Assembly: GCA_016209585.1 (NCBI GenBank)
Contig: JACQVU010000321.1
Location: forward strand, 1-5,896
Length of the DNA stretch: 5,896 nt
Source of the DNA: Planctomycetota bacterium
GTDB taxonomy: Bacteria > Planctomycetota > UBA8742 > JACQVU01
Reading direction: 5' to 3'
In this document: positions 1 to 5,683 of the stretch, in pieces
Layout: each line of letters begins with the position of its first letter
Position numbering within the stretch: the first letter of the stretch is position 1
Notes under the pieces: model-generated
Told to the model about the DNA's origin: nothing
Seen by the model: only the letters and a program-made list of their open reading frames with translations
The model's database searches: none
Position numbers and translations under genes: made by a program

Positions 1-1
1 C

Positions 2-2203
2 AAGCGCCCCGTGCGCGTGGCCGTGTCGCGCCCCACCAAACGTCTCTTCGTCTCCGATTTCGCCGACGGAACGGTCTCGGTCTACGACCTCGCCAAGAAC
101 CTCTTCCTCGGCCGCGTCAAGGTCGGCCGTGGACCCAACGGCATCGACCTCTCCCCCGACGGCCTGACCGGCGTCGTCGTCAACTACTTCGACGACACCG
201 CCACCATCTTCCGCGGCGACTCGCTCGACGTGATCGGCCTCGCGAAAACCGGCAAATCCCCCGTGCGCGTCGCCGTCAGCCCCGACGGCAAGGAAGCCGC
301 CATCACCGACCACGCCGGCGGCACCGTCACCATCATCTCCCTGCCCGACGGCCGGCCGCTGCAAGCCCTCGAGGCCGGCGCCCAGCCGCGGGGCGTCGCC
401 TACACCTCCAACAACAAGCGGCTGGCGGCCAGCCTCTCGGGCGACGGAACCCTGCGCTTCTGGAAACGCGGGGCGGACGGGAAGTTCGAGCCGTTCGGCG
501 CACCCTTCTCCACCGGCGCCGGCGCGGCCGGGCTGGAGATGTCGACCGACAGCGCCTTCCTGGTCTCCACCGCCAACGTGTCGAACCTCGTGACCACGTT
601 TTATCTGGAGGTGCCCGCGCCCTCGATCGACTCGCTCTCCCGCGCCACGGCCGACCCAGGCGCGAAGATCACGCTCAAGGGGCGCGGCTTCGCCATGCAG
701 CCGGGCGACAACACGGTGCGCATCGGAGCCACGGTGATGACGGTGGCCTCCACCGGGAACGACCCCGGCACGCTGGTGGTCACCGTCCCGGCTGACGCCA
801 AAAGCGACATGATCACCGTCACGCGTGAAGAGTCGGTCAGCAACGGCTACTACCTGGAAGTGACGCCCGTCACCCCCACCGTCGCCTACCACATGCCCCA
901 GCGGGAGGAGGCCAACGTAGAACTTCAGCCGGTGGTCACGATCGGGTTCAGTGAGCCGATGGACCCCAAGAGCGTCGCCGCCGGCGTCGTCGCCGTCGCG
1001 CGCGCCACGGGCGGCACGGCGGCCAAGACTTCGCTCTCGTTGTCGAGCGATGGTCGCGTGCTCACCGTGAAGGCGCTGGAAACGTTGGCGGCCGACACCA
1101 CGTATACCGTCACCGTCTCCACCCGCCTGGTCGATCTCGACGGCAACGCCTTCGACGGCGACTTTAGCAAGACCAACGCGCAGCCCTTCACCTTCAACTT
1201 CGTCACCCGGACGCCGGTAACGGCCCAGGTGCTGGTCACCGCCACGCCCCCGCCCAGTGGCACGGTCTTCATGCCGGGCGCGGAGGTGACCATCGCCGGC
1301 GCCGGGTTCGCTCCGGGAACGGAGGTCTATCTGAACGGCCGGCTCGTTCCCGCCACCACCCTGGGCGAGGCCACGTTGCGCTTCCTTGTTCCGGCCGACG
1401 CCGCCACCGGCCCGGCGAACCTCTTCATCCTGGCGCCGTCGGGCATGGTTTCGCTCGACGAGGCCTTCCTCATCGGCCAGAAGGGGAAACTGGCGCTGCT
1501 GGGCGTCTCGCCCGAAGTGGTGCCGCTCTCCACCGGCGGCGACGTGACGCTCTTCGGCGCCGAGTTCGGGGCCGACATGACGGTCACGGTCGTCAATCAG
1601 TCCGCGGGTGGCGAGCCGACGCCCGTGACGTTGGTCTCGCTGGAGGGAACGGCGATGGCCGTGGTGAAGATCCCCCCGGGGGATACGGCCGGTTTCCTCA
1701 CCATCGCCATCACCCGCGGCGCCGGCGAGGTGAAGGCCGACGGTCTTCTGGCCTACTCCGCGCCACCGGTGCTCTCCGCCCTTTCGCCCCAGGCTGGCCC
1801 CACCGCCGGCGGCGATTCGGTGGTGATCACGGGCGGGGGGTTCGACGAGTTCACGCGGGTCTTCTTCGGCGACACGGAGACGGTGGTGCTTGACGTTCTG
1901 TCTGATACGGAACTGGTGGCGCTCGTTCCCGCCGGCGAGGCCGGCTTCGCGTCGGTGCGCGTGCTCAACACCGACGGCCAGGCCGGTTCGCTTCCCGAAG
2001 CCTACCGCTACCTGGCCTCCGTCGCCGGCGGCGCGCGGCTGGTTTATTCCGAAGCGGTGGGCGGCGCGGCCAATCTTGTATCCCGCACGGTGAGCGGCGC
2101 CGTGGGGTCGTTCGCCGGCGGGGCGATCATCGGGCAGGCGTTCCAGCCCCGGAAGATCGCGGGCAGCCGCACGGCCAGCGTGGACCCGGCGTCGGAGAAG
2201 TGA
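2..2203 (+). CDS. Beta-propeller / IPT-TIG repeat surface protein, 5' truncated
   Basis: This is the C-terminal 733 codons of a large, probably exported protein. Its frame is open to the left edge. A GTG at 11 is unlikely to be the start, because the codons just before it read KRP and complete KRPVRVAVS, which matches an internal repeat KSPVRVAVS near residue 82. Numbering from base 11, residues 1-200 hold about five YncE/YVTN-like propeller strand sets (DGTVSVYDL, GGTVTIISL, DGTLRFWKR). Residues 203-284 form an IPT/TIG-like Ig fold (ITLKGRGF). Residues 288-399 resemble a Big_5 Ig domain (IGFSEPMDP, LAADTTYTVTV, DLDGN). Residues 402-488, 493-583 and 584-668 form further IPT/TIG-like units (VTIAGAGF, VTLFGAEF, VVITGGGF); the last is the clearest. 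Residues 669-730 are a Gly/Ala-rich tail. Such proteins are usually secreted or on the cell surface, in binding or adhesion roles. The signal peptide would lie outside the window, and the ligand is unknown. Confidence 0.9.
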   Translation, partial: KRPVRVAVSRPTKRLFVSDFADGTVSVYDLAKNLFLGRVKVGRGPNGIDLSPDGLTGVVVNYFDDTATIFRGDSLDVIGLAKTGKSPVRVAVSPDGKEAAITDHAGGTVTIISLPDGRPLQALEAGAQPRGVAYTSNNKRLAASLSGDGTLRFWKRGADGKFEPFGAPFSTGAGAAGLEMSTDSAFLVSTANVSNLVTTFYLEVPAPSIDSLSRATADPGAKITLKGRGFAMQPGDNTVRIGATVMTVASTGNDPGTLVVTVPADAKSDMITVTREESVSNGYYLEVTPVTPTVAYHMPQREEANVELQPVVTIGFSEPMDPKSVAAGVVAVARATGGTAAKTSLSLSSDGRVLTVKALETLAADTTYTVTVSTRLVDLDGNAFDGDFSKTNAQPFTFNFVTRTPVTAQVLVTATPPPSGTVFMPGAEVTIAGAGFAPGTEVYLNGRLVPATTLGEATLRFLVPADAATGPANLFILAPSGMVSLDEAFLIGQKGKLALLGVSPEVVPLSTGGDVTLFGAEFGADMTVTVVNQSAGGEPTPVTLVSLEGTAMAVVKIPPGDTAGFLTIAITRGAGEVKADGLLAYSAPPVLSALSPQAGPTAGGDSVVITGGGFDEFTRVFFGDTETVVLDVLSDTELVALVPAGEAGFASVRVLNTDGQAGSLPEAYRYLASVAGGARLVYSEAVGGAANLVSRTVSGAVGSFAGGAIIGQAFQPRKIAGSRTASVDPASEK

Positions 2204-2218
2204 GGCCCGCGTCCCCGT

Positions 2219-2249
2219 CAGTCGTGGCGTCCGGTTCGTGGCTGTTTTT
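2219..2249 (+). terminator. Possible intrinsic terminator after the propeller/IPT gene
   Basis: Sixteen bases after the TGA, CAGTCGTG (2219-2226) can pair with CGTGGCTG (2237-2244). This makes an 8-bp stem that includes three G-U wobbles and has a 10-nt loop, followed directly by TTTTT (2245-2249). The placement and U-tract fit Rho-independent termination, but the stem is weak. The remaining bases up to the convergent stop at 2278 show nothing clear. Confidence 0.4.
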
Positions 2250-2277
2250 CGCCAGTCAGGAATTTATCGACGGGCGG

Positions 2278-3108
2278 CTACGGAATGAGCAGCCGCGCCA
2301 CGGAGCCGCGGCGGGGGGCGGCCAAGCCGGCTTTCCGGTCGGCGTGGGCCGCGTCCGTGCCCAGCAGGTCGCGCACCTGTGACATCGCCTCACCCGGTGG
2401 GGCGCCGGCAGCCTGGGCACTCGCGGCGTCGCCGCTCGGCGTTTTATCGGGCGTCTCCGCCGTTGGCGGCCGCTCTTCGCCGCCGGGCGGGACGGGGGCG
2501 GTCTCGGCCTGGCGTTCGGCGATGGCCAGGTGAGCCTGCTCGATGTCCCGCTGGATCCGGTTGAAGTGGCCGGCCACCTCGATCACGGCGCATTCCACGG
2601 TGTCCATGGCGTCAAGGTCCAGGTGGCCCGGCGTGAAACGCAGCGTCACCGCCCGCGACAAGGCGTGGCTACCGTAACCCGACCAGAGACCGAGCGCCGA
2701 CAGGCTCTCGTGCACCTGCGCCGCCTCGGCGCGAACAGACTCCATCTCACGGGCCTCAGCCGCGGCGTCGATCACCCGCCCCTCAATCCAGTCGGTCAGC
2801 CGTTCCAGGAGGAGCGAGAACAGTTCGCGCAGGCGCTCCAACCCGGCGGCCGCGCGCTGCAGGCGTGCCACTTCTTCCAGGAGGTCGCTGATGCGGTCCA
2901 GGGCCTGGGAGGGAACGGAGACCTCGCTGGTGGACTCCTCGCGCTCCCGCCTGGGTTCGTCGCCGGCCGCGGAGTCCGGCTTGGGCTTCCGACGGCGATC
3001 GGGGCCAAGGTAACGTTCCTGGGCGTCGCGATCCGTGAAGGCCGCCGCCGGCCGCTCCGGCGCGGGAGAGGCGTGGATCGGGCGGAAGGAAGTCCAACTG
3101 TCGGACAT
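2278..3108 (-). CDS. Coiled-coil protein of unknown function
   Basis: This 276-residue, highly charged, soluble-looking protein has no signal peptide or membrane segment, and I do not recognise its family. Residues 1-65 are polar and probably disordered. They contain YLGPDRRR near residue 33, a basic motif of the kind often seen near PilZ domains, but no PilZ domain follows. Residues 66-135 are heptad-like (ISDLLEEVARLQ, LRELFSLLLERL, AEAREMESVRAEAAQV) and probably form a helical hairpin or coiled coil. Residues 138-200 look like a compact helical or mixed segment (GLWSGYGSHALSRAVTLRF, then a predicted amphipathic helix VIEVAGHFNRIQRDIEQ). The rest is Pro/Ala/Glu-rich linker ending in a short basic RRGSVARLLIP. 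The ATG at 3108 has no Shine-Dalgarno. The gene is divergent from cysH and convergent with the propeller gene. Length, composition and codon use support a real gene; a scaffold or regulatory role is only a guess. Confidence 0.85.
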   Translation of the reverse strand: MSDSWTSFRPIHASPAPERPAAAFTDRDAQERYLGPDRRRKPKPDSAAGDEPRREREESTSEVSVPSQALDRISDLLEEVARLQRAAAGLERLRELFSLLLERLTDWIEGRVIDAAAEAREMESVRAEAAQVHESLSALGLWSGYGSHALSRAVTLRFTPGHLDLDAMDTVECAVIEVAGHFNRIQRDIEQAHLAIAERQAETAPVPPGGEERPPTAETPDKTPSGDAASAQAAGAPPGEAMSQVRDLLGTDAAHADRKAGLAAPRRGSVARLLIP

Positions 3109-3143
3109 GGTGAAAAGACGACCGACGGAAACGCACCCCCGTT

Positions 3144-3172
3144 ATCCTATTCGTCGGCGTTTCCCGTCCGAA
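3144..3172 (-). promoter_or_regulatory. Weak sigma70-like promoter for the coiled-coil gene
   Basis: On the minus strand, TTCGGA (3172-3167) lies 17 bp from TAGGAT (3149-3144). That matches three and four of the six consensus bases. Transcription would begin about 30 nt before the ATG at 3108. The leader has no recognisable Shine-Dalgarno. The match is weak and could be chance. Confidence 0.22.
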
Positions 3173-3206
3173 TATTCACTTCTGAAACGGCGCCCGTTGA
3201 TACCGG

Positions 3207-3242
3207 TTGCTCTACCTGGGTGGTGGGCGGTATGGTGCGTAC
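3207..3242 (+). promoter_or_regulatory. Putative leaderless promoter of cysH
   Basis: TTGCTC (3207-3212) is followed after 18 bp by TATGGT (3231-3236), then exactly 6 bases (GCGTAC) and the ATG at 3243. With the usual distance from -10 box to first transcribed base, the mRNA would begin at or next to the A of the ATG. No purine-rich Shine-Dalgarno of AGGAGG type lies at a normal distance; the upstream GGTGGTGGG is a poor match. The -35 matches only TTG, so this rests mostly on the -10 and its spacing to the ATG. Confidence 0.42.
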
Positions 3243-3938
3243 ATGGGAGAGGAAGCCGCGGTTGACGCGCTGAACCGGGATCTCGACGGGAAGACGCCGC
3301 TTGAGATCATCCAGTGGGCGGCACGCCGGTTCGCGCCGCGCCTCTTCGCCACCACCGCCTTCGGCCGGGGCGGAATGGCCTTGCTGCACATGTTGCGGCA
3401 GGCCGCGCCGGAGACGCCGGTGCTCTTCATCGACACCGGGTATCATTTCCCGGAGACGCTGGAGTTCCTCGCGCGCATCGAGCGCGAGATGGGCGTGCGC
3501 TTCACGGTCTTGCGGCCGGCCATGCCGCGCCCGGCGTTCCTCTTCGCTTTCGGCGACGATTGCCACCAGCGCGACCCCGATCGCTGCTGCGCGATCAACA
3601 AGGTCGAGCCGCTTGACACCTGGCTTTCCACCTCCGGCGCCCGCGCCTGGCTGACGGCCATCCGCGCCGACCAGGGCGGCGCGCGAGCCAGCACCCGCCT
3701 AGTGGAGGATCAGGGCAACGGCCTCCTGAAGATCGCGCCCCTGGCTCGCTGGACGCTGGAAGAGGTGAACGAGTACGTCACGCTTCACGGCGTGCCCACT
3801 CACCCCCTGAACGACCGAGGGTACCCCAGCGTCGGCTGCCAGCCCTGCACGACCATGGCCGCGGGGGAGCGCGAGGGCCGGTGGGCCGGCGCCGGGAAGA
3901 CGGAATGTGGCATTCACACCTTCCTGCCGCGGAAGTGA
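3243..3938 (+). CDS. cysH: Assimilatory APS reductase (CysH family, 4Fe-4S type)
   Basis: This 231-residue cytoplasmic enzyme is predicted to reduce adenylyl sulfate (APS) to sulfite using thioredoxin, in assimilatory sulfate reduction. Visible family signatures, in order: the nucleotide-binding loop ATTAFGRGGMALLH (36-49); LFIDTGYHFPETL (61-73); the Cys pair DRCCAINKVEPL (113-124); WLTAIRADQGGAR (136-148); KIAPLARWT (163-171); GYPSVGCQPCT (193-203); and ECGIH (221-225) with the presumed catalytic Cys222. The CC...CxxC set (115/116 and 199/202) ligates a 4Fe-4S cluster in APS-specific enzymes and is absent from E. coli-type PAPS reductases, so APS is the likely substrate. The length is normal for the family. 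I chose ATG 3243 over an in-frame TTG at 3207, because the extra residues (LYLGGGRYGAY) are not family-like and overlap the putative promoter. No cysD, cysN, cysJ, cysI or sat lies in the window. The gene ends 2 bp from the convergent phosphodiesterase gene. Confidence 0.94.
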   Translation: MGEEAAVDALNRDLDGKTPLEIIQWAARRFAPRLFATTAFGRGGMALLHMLRQAAPETPVLFIDTGYHFPETLEFLARIEREMGVRFTVLRPAMPRPAFLFAFGDDCHQRDPDRCCAINKVEPLDTWLSTSGARAWLTAIRADQGGARASTRLVEDQGNGLLKIAPLARWTLEEVNEYVTLHGVPTHPLNDRGYPSVGCQPCTTMAAGEREGRWAGAGKTECGIHTFLPRK

Positions 3939-3940
3939 CA

Positions 3941-4831
3941 TCAGATGTCGGCGTGGTGGCTCTCCTTGTCCGGTTCGTCGTCCGGCGCTTCCACCTCGCG
4001 GCTCTCCTCCGGCGGAAGGTTGAAGCGGTAGCGGTCGTCCACCGCCACCCGCGTCACGCCGCGGCAGCGGCCGGTTTCCGCGTCGATGTCGAAGAGCGCG
4101 CCGCACAGCCGCGCCTGGCTCTCGGCGATGCGGAACGGCTTGGGCAGCCCCGTGAGGAAGTTGTAGATCACCGGCTCGCAGAGGCGCCCGATAATCGACT
4201 CGTACGGCCCGGTCATGCCCACGTCGGTGATGTAGCCCGCCCCGCCGGGGAAAACCTGCTCATCGGCCGTCGGCACGTGGGTGTGAGTGCCGAAGAAAGC
4301 CGACACCCGCCCGTCGAGGTACCGCCCCAGCGCCTGCTTCTCGCTGCTCGCCTCGGCGTGGAAGTCCACGATCACCGCCTGCGCCCCCTCGGCCCGCAGG
4401 GCCTTCAGCGCGCGGTCAGCCGCGCGGAAGGGGCACTCCGCCCGCGGCATGTACACCCGTCCGATGAGGTTCAGCACGCCCACCCGTGCCGGCCCGCCTT
4501 CGCCGGCGACCTCGAACACCGCCCATCCCCGACCGGGCGAGTCCTCAGCCAGGTTAGCCGGCCGCAAGAGACGCCGATCCTCGGCCATCTTCGCGGCGAT
4601 CTCCACCTTGCGCCACACGTGGTCGCCGTTGGTGAGCGCGTGCACGCCGTACGACAGCAGCCGCCCCGCGAGTTTCGGCGTGACGCCGGCCCCGCCAGCC
4701 ACGTTCTCGCAGTTCGCCACCACGAAGTGAATGCCCCGCTCCTTCACCAACAGGGGCAGTTTCCGGCAGATCACCGACCGCCCCGGCTGGCCGACCACGT
4801 CGCCGATGGCGAGAATCTTCAGCGTCGTCAC
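3941..4831 (-). CDS. ymdB: YmdB/TIGR00282-family metallophosphoesterase
   Basis: This 296-residue cytoplasmic metallophosphoesterase is related to B. subtilis YmdB, a dimetal 2',3'-cyclic nucleotide phosphodiesterase linked to biofilm and stress behaviour. Core motifs: AIGDVVGQPGR (8-18), NCENVAGGAGVT (40-51), TNGDHVW (67-73), DFHAEASSEKQALG (156-169) and GTHTHVPTADEQ (181-192), followed by ITDVGMTGPYESIIG (201-215). The inferred metal or catalytic residues are D11, E42, N43, D70, H71, H158, H183 and H185. Position 70 is Asp where the common motif is GNH. The family is usually near 260-265 residues; this protein adds about 25 acidic residues after Y268-L272, including EVEAPDDEP. I chose GTG 4831 because residues 3-11 start the family fold at once and a Shine-Dalgarno precedes it. 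The frame stays open upstream to 5611, but that stretch is antisense to the STAS gene and has no family similarity. The substrate here is unproven. Confidence 0.95.
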   Translation of the reverse strand: MTTLKILAIGDVVGQPGRSVICRKLPLLVKERGIHFVVANCENVAGGAGVTPKLAGRLLSYGVHALTNGDHVWRKVEIAAKMAEDRRLLRPANLAEDSPGRGWAVFEVAGEGGPARVGVLNLIGRVYMPRAECPFRAADRALKALRAEGAQAVIVDFHAEASSEKQALGRYLDGRVSAFFGTHTHVPTADEQVFPGGAGYITDVGMTGPYESIIGRLCEPVIYNFLTGLPKPFRIAESQARLCGALFDIDAETGRCRGVTRVAVDDRYRFNLPPEESREVEAPDDEPDKESHHADI

Positions 4832-4834
4832 TTT

Positions 4835-4846
4835 ACCTCGCCTCCC
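4835..4846 (-). promoter_or_regulatory. Shine-Dalgarno fixing the GTG start of the phosphodiesterase
   Basis: Reading the minus strand, GGGAGG (4846-4841) ends 9 nt before the GTG at 4831, and a second partial match GAGGT (4839-4835) ends 3 nt before it. Either could serve. Together they support the internal GTG rather than an upstream start. Confidence 0.65.
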
Positions 4847-4860
4847 GCGGGCCCCTCCCC

Positions 4861-4886
4861 GCGCCGCCATTGTACCGTAGCGGCGC
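4861..4886 (-). promoter_or_regulatory. -10 box of the phosphodiesterase gene inside an inverted repeat
   Basis: On the minus strand TACAAT (4874-4869) matches five of six -10 consensus bases. It would start transcription about 30 nt before the GTG, leaving room for the Shine-Dalgarno. The nearest -35-like hexamer is TTGCGC (4901-4896), with a 21-bp spacer that is too long for a standard promoter. Perfect 7-bp arms GCGCCGC (4861-4867) and GCGGCGC (4880-4886) flank the box, so it sits in the 12-nt centre of an inverted repeat. This could be an operator or chance in GC-rich DNA. Confidence 0.4.
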
Positions 4887-4910
4887 CAAGCCGCCGCGCA
4901 ACATCGAACC

Positions 4911-4939
4911 CGCGCCCGCGGACCCGCGGACCGGGCGCG
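4911..4939. repeat. Inverted repeat with tandem CCCGCGGA, abutting the STAS -35
   Basis: CGCGCCCG (4911-4918) and CGGGCGCG (4932-4939) are perfect 8-bp inverted arms around 13 bases. Overlapping the centre, CCCGCGGA occurs twice in immediate tandem (4915-4922 and 4923-4930), so the palindrome CCGCGG appears twice at 8-bp spacing. The right arm ends one base before the TTGACA of the STAS promoter. The position fits a regulator site between divergent genes, but GC bias makes chance matches more likely. Confidence 0.45.
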
Positions 4940-4940
4940 A

Positions 4941-4975
4941 TTGACACTTCCCACGGCTGGCCGCAGAATGGCCGC
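4941..4975 (+). promoter_or_regulatory. Putative leaderless promoter of the STAS gene
   Basis: A perfect -35 TTGACA (4941-4946) is followed after 17 bp by CAGAAT (4964-4969; four of six -10 bases, including the key A and final T), then 6 bases (GGCCGC) and the ATG at 4976. Transcription should begin at or beside the A of the start codon. No Shine-Dalgarno is present. The -10-N6-ATG geometry is identical to that before cysH. Confidence 0.6.
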
Positions 4976-4976
4976 A
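4958..4976 (+). repeat. Direct repeat TGGCCGCA over the STAS -10 and start
   Basis: TGGCCGCA occurs at 4958-4965 and 4969-4976, separated by GAA, with an 11-bp period close to one helical turn. The copies overlap the -10 box and the A of the ATG, so a protein bound here would block initiation. It may be an operator or a coincidence. Confidence 0.4.
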
Positions 4977-5395
4977 TGTTCGCCTTCTCGAAGCAAATCC
5001 GCGACAACGTCCTCGTGCTCGGCTTCCAACCGAACTTCTCGCTGGACCACGACACCATCGAAGAGGTGCAGCACGAGATCAGTTATTGGATCGCCGAGCA
5101 CCCCCGCCTGGCCATCGACCTCACCAACCTGGCCTACGCGAACGCCCAGGGGCTGGGGGTGCTGCTCTCTCTCTTCAAACGCCTGGATCGCGACGGCGGC
5201 GCGGTGGCCTTCTTCGGCGTCAGTCGCAGGGTGGGGCAGGCGCTGGGGGCGACGCGGGCCGACCGTCTCCTGCCTCTGTTCGACGACGCCGACGAGGCCC
5301 TCGCCTGGCTCGCCGACCAGAACAGCGACGCCGCCCGCGCGGGCGCGGAAGTGGACGTGGAGCGCGACGAGCCTGGTCCGGACGACGCCGACTGA
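4976..5395 (+). CDS. STAS-domain (anti-anti-sigma-like) protein without phospho-serine
   Basis: This 139-residue soluble protein is mostly one STAS domain (about 5-115). Family features: strand 1 DNVLVLGF (10-17); an N-terminal helix region with an acidic run (24-37); LAIDLTNLAYANAQGLGVLLSLFKRL (45-70), matching the core strand-turn-helix; AVAFFGVSRRVGQAL (76-90); and TRADRLLPLFDDADEALAWL (93-112), the usual C-terminal strand and helix. In SpoIIAA/RsbV-type proteins the turn reads DSSG and one serine is phosphorylated by an anti-sigma kinase. Here it is N56-A-Q-G59, so neither serine exists. Residues about 115-139 are an acidic tail (EVDVERDEPGPDDAD). I chose ATG 4976 because the domain begins right after it and a TTGACA promoter sits at leaderless spacing; no better downstream start is visible. 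No anti-sigma kinase or phosphatase gene is adjacent. A structural or adaptor role, or a phosphorylation-independent switch, are alternatives to sigma-factor control. Confidence 0.93.
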   Translation: MFAFSKQIRDNVLVLGFQPNFSLDHDTIEEVQHEISYWIAEHPRLAIDLTNLAYANAQGLGVLLSLFKRLDRDGGAVAFFGVSRRVGQALGATRADRLLPLFDDADEALAWLADQNSDAARAGAEVDVERDEPGPDDAD

Positions 5396-5415
5396 GCGCC
5401 CGCCGCGGCGTCCGT

Positions 5416-5431
5416 TTCCCCGCCGGGGGAA
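5416..5431. terminator. Small hairpin between convergent gene ends
   Basis: TTCCCC (5416-5421) and GGGGAA (5426-5431) form a perfect 6-bp stem with loop GCCG in the 43-bp gap between the STAS stop and the lipoprotein stop. It has no T-tract on either strand, so bidirectional termination is plausible but weakly supported. Confidence 0.3.
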
Positions 5432-5438
5432 GGCCCGG

Positions 5439-5660
5439 TCACCGGCAGCGGCCCCGCAGGTCGTCGTACACCACCACCGTGCGGCTGGGTGGGCGGCGTT
5501 CGTACACTTCCACCGTGGTGACCGAATAGGTGGCGCGAGGCGGCCGCGCCTCACAATGGGTGCGGGAATACCGGCGCTCACAGGTGTCCAGCAGGACGCA
5601 GCCGGCCCCACAGACGAGGAGCGCGGCGCAAGCGAAGGTGAACAGCAGCAGGCGGCGCAC
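5439..5660 (-). CDS. Small Cys-rich putative lipoprotein, unknown function
   Basis: The product is 73 residues. Residues 1-20 form a typical export signal: MRR followed by a hydrophobic core (LLLFTFACAALLV). They are followed by GAGC, a possible lipobox with Cys21 as the lipidated residue; Gly at -3 is unusual there, so plain signal peptidase I cleavage remains possible. The mature part is about 52 residues, basic, with three more cysteines (27, 36, 72) and a short imperfect repeat, TVEVYERRPP and TVVVYDDLRG, suggesting a beta hairpin. I recognise no family. GTG 5660 is chosen because an AAAGGAGGT Shine-Dalgarno lies 5 nt upstream. The gene is convergent with the STAS gene and has no partner in view. 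The signal sequence and ribosome site together make it likely real. Confidence 0.72.
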   Translation of the reverse strand: MRRLLLFTFACAALLVCGAGCVLLDTCERRYSRTHCEARPPRATYSVTTVEVYERRPPSRTVVVYDDLRGRCR

Positions 5661-5665
5661 GGCAG

Positions 5666-5674
5666 ACCTCCTTT
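5666..5674 (-). promoter_or_regulatory. Strong Shine-Dalgarno for the small lipoprotein gene
   Basis: AAAGGAGGT on the minus strand, 5 nt before the GTG at 5660, is nearly a full complement of the 16S rRNA 3' end. It is the strongest ribosome site in the window and decides this start. Confidence 0.8.
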
Positions 5675-5683
5675 CCGCTTGAC

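Noticed and set aside
11..13. GTG at 11 as the true start of the propeller/IPT protein
   Set aside because: The three codons upstream continue an internal repeat (KRPVRVAVS against KSPVRVAVS) and there is no signal peptide, so the gene begins outside the window.
3207..3242. TTG at 3207 as the cysH start
   Set aside because: The added 12 residues are not CysH-like, no ribosome site precedes it, and the stretch fits a promoter for the ATG at 3243.
2530..3273. A 247-codon plus-strand frame opposite the coiled-coil gene
   Set aside because: Its composition is that of an antisense shadow (many His, Arg, Gln, Gly). The minus-strand frame has better protein character and an ATG start in a sensible divergent position.
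3881..5395. A 504-codon plus-strand open frame ending with the STAS gene
   Set aside because: Only the part from 4976 has family similarity. The upstream part is antisense to the phosphodiesterase gene and reads as His/Arg/Pro-rich shadow sequence typical of GC-rich DNA.
4832..5611. N-terminal extension of the phosphodiesterase frame up to 5611
   Set aside because: It lies antisense to the whole STAS gene and shows no domain. The family fold begins just after the GTG at 4831, which has a Shine-Dalgarno.
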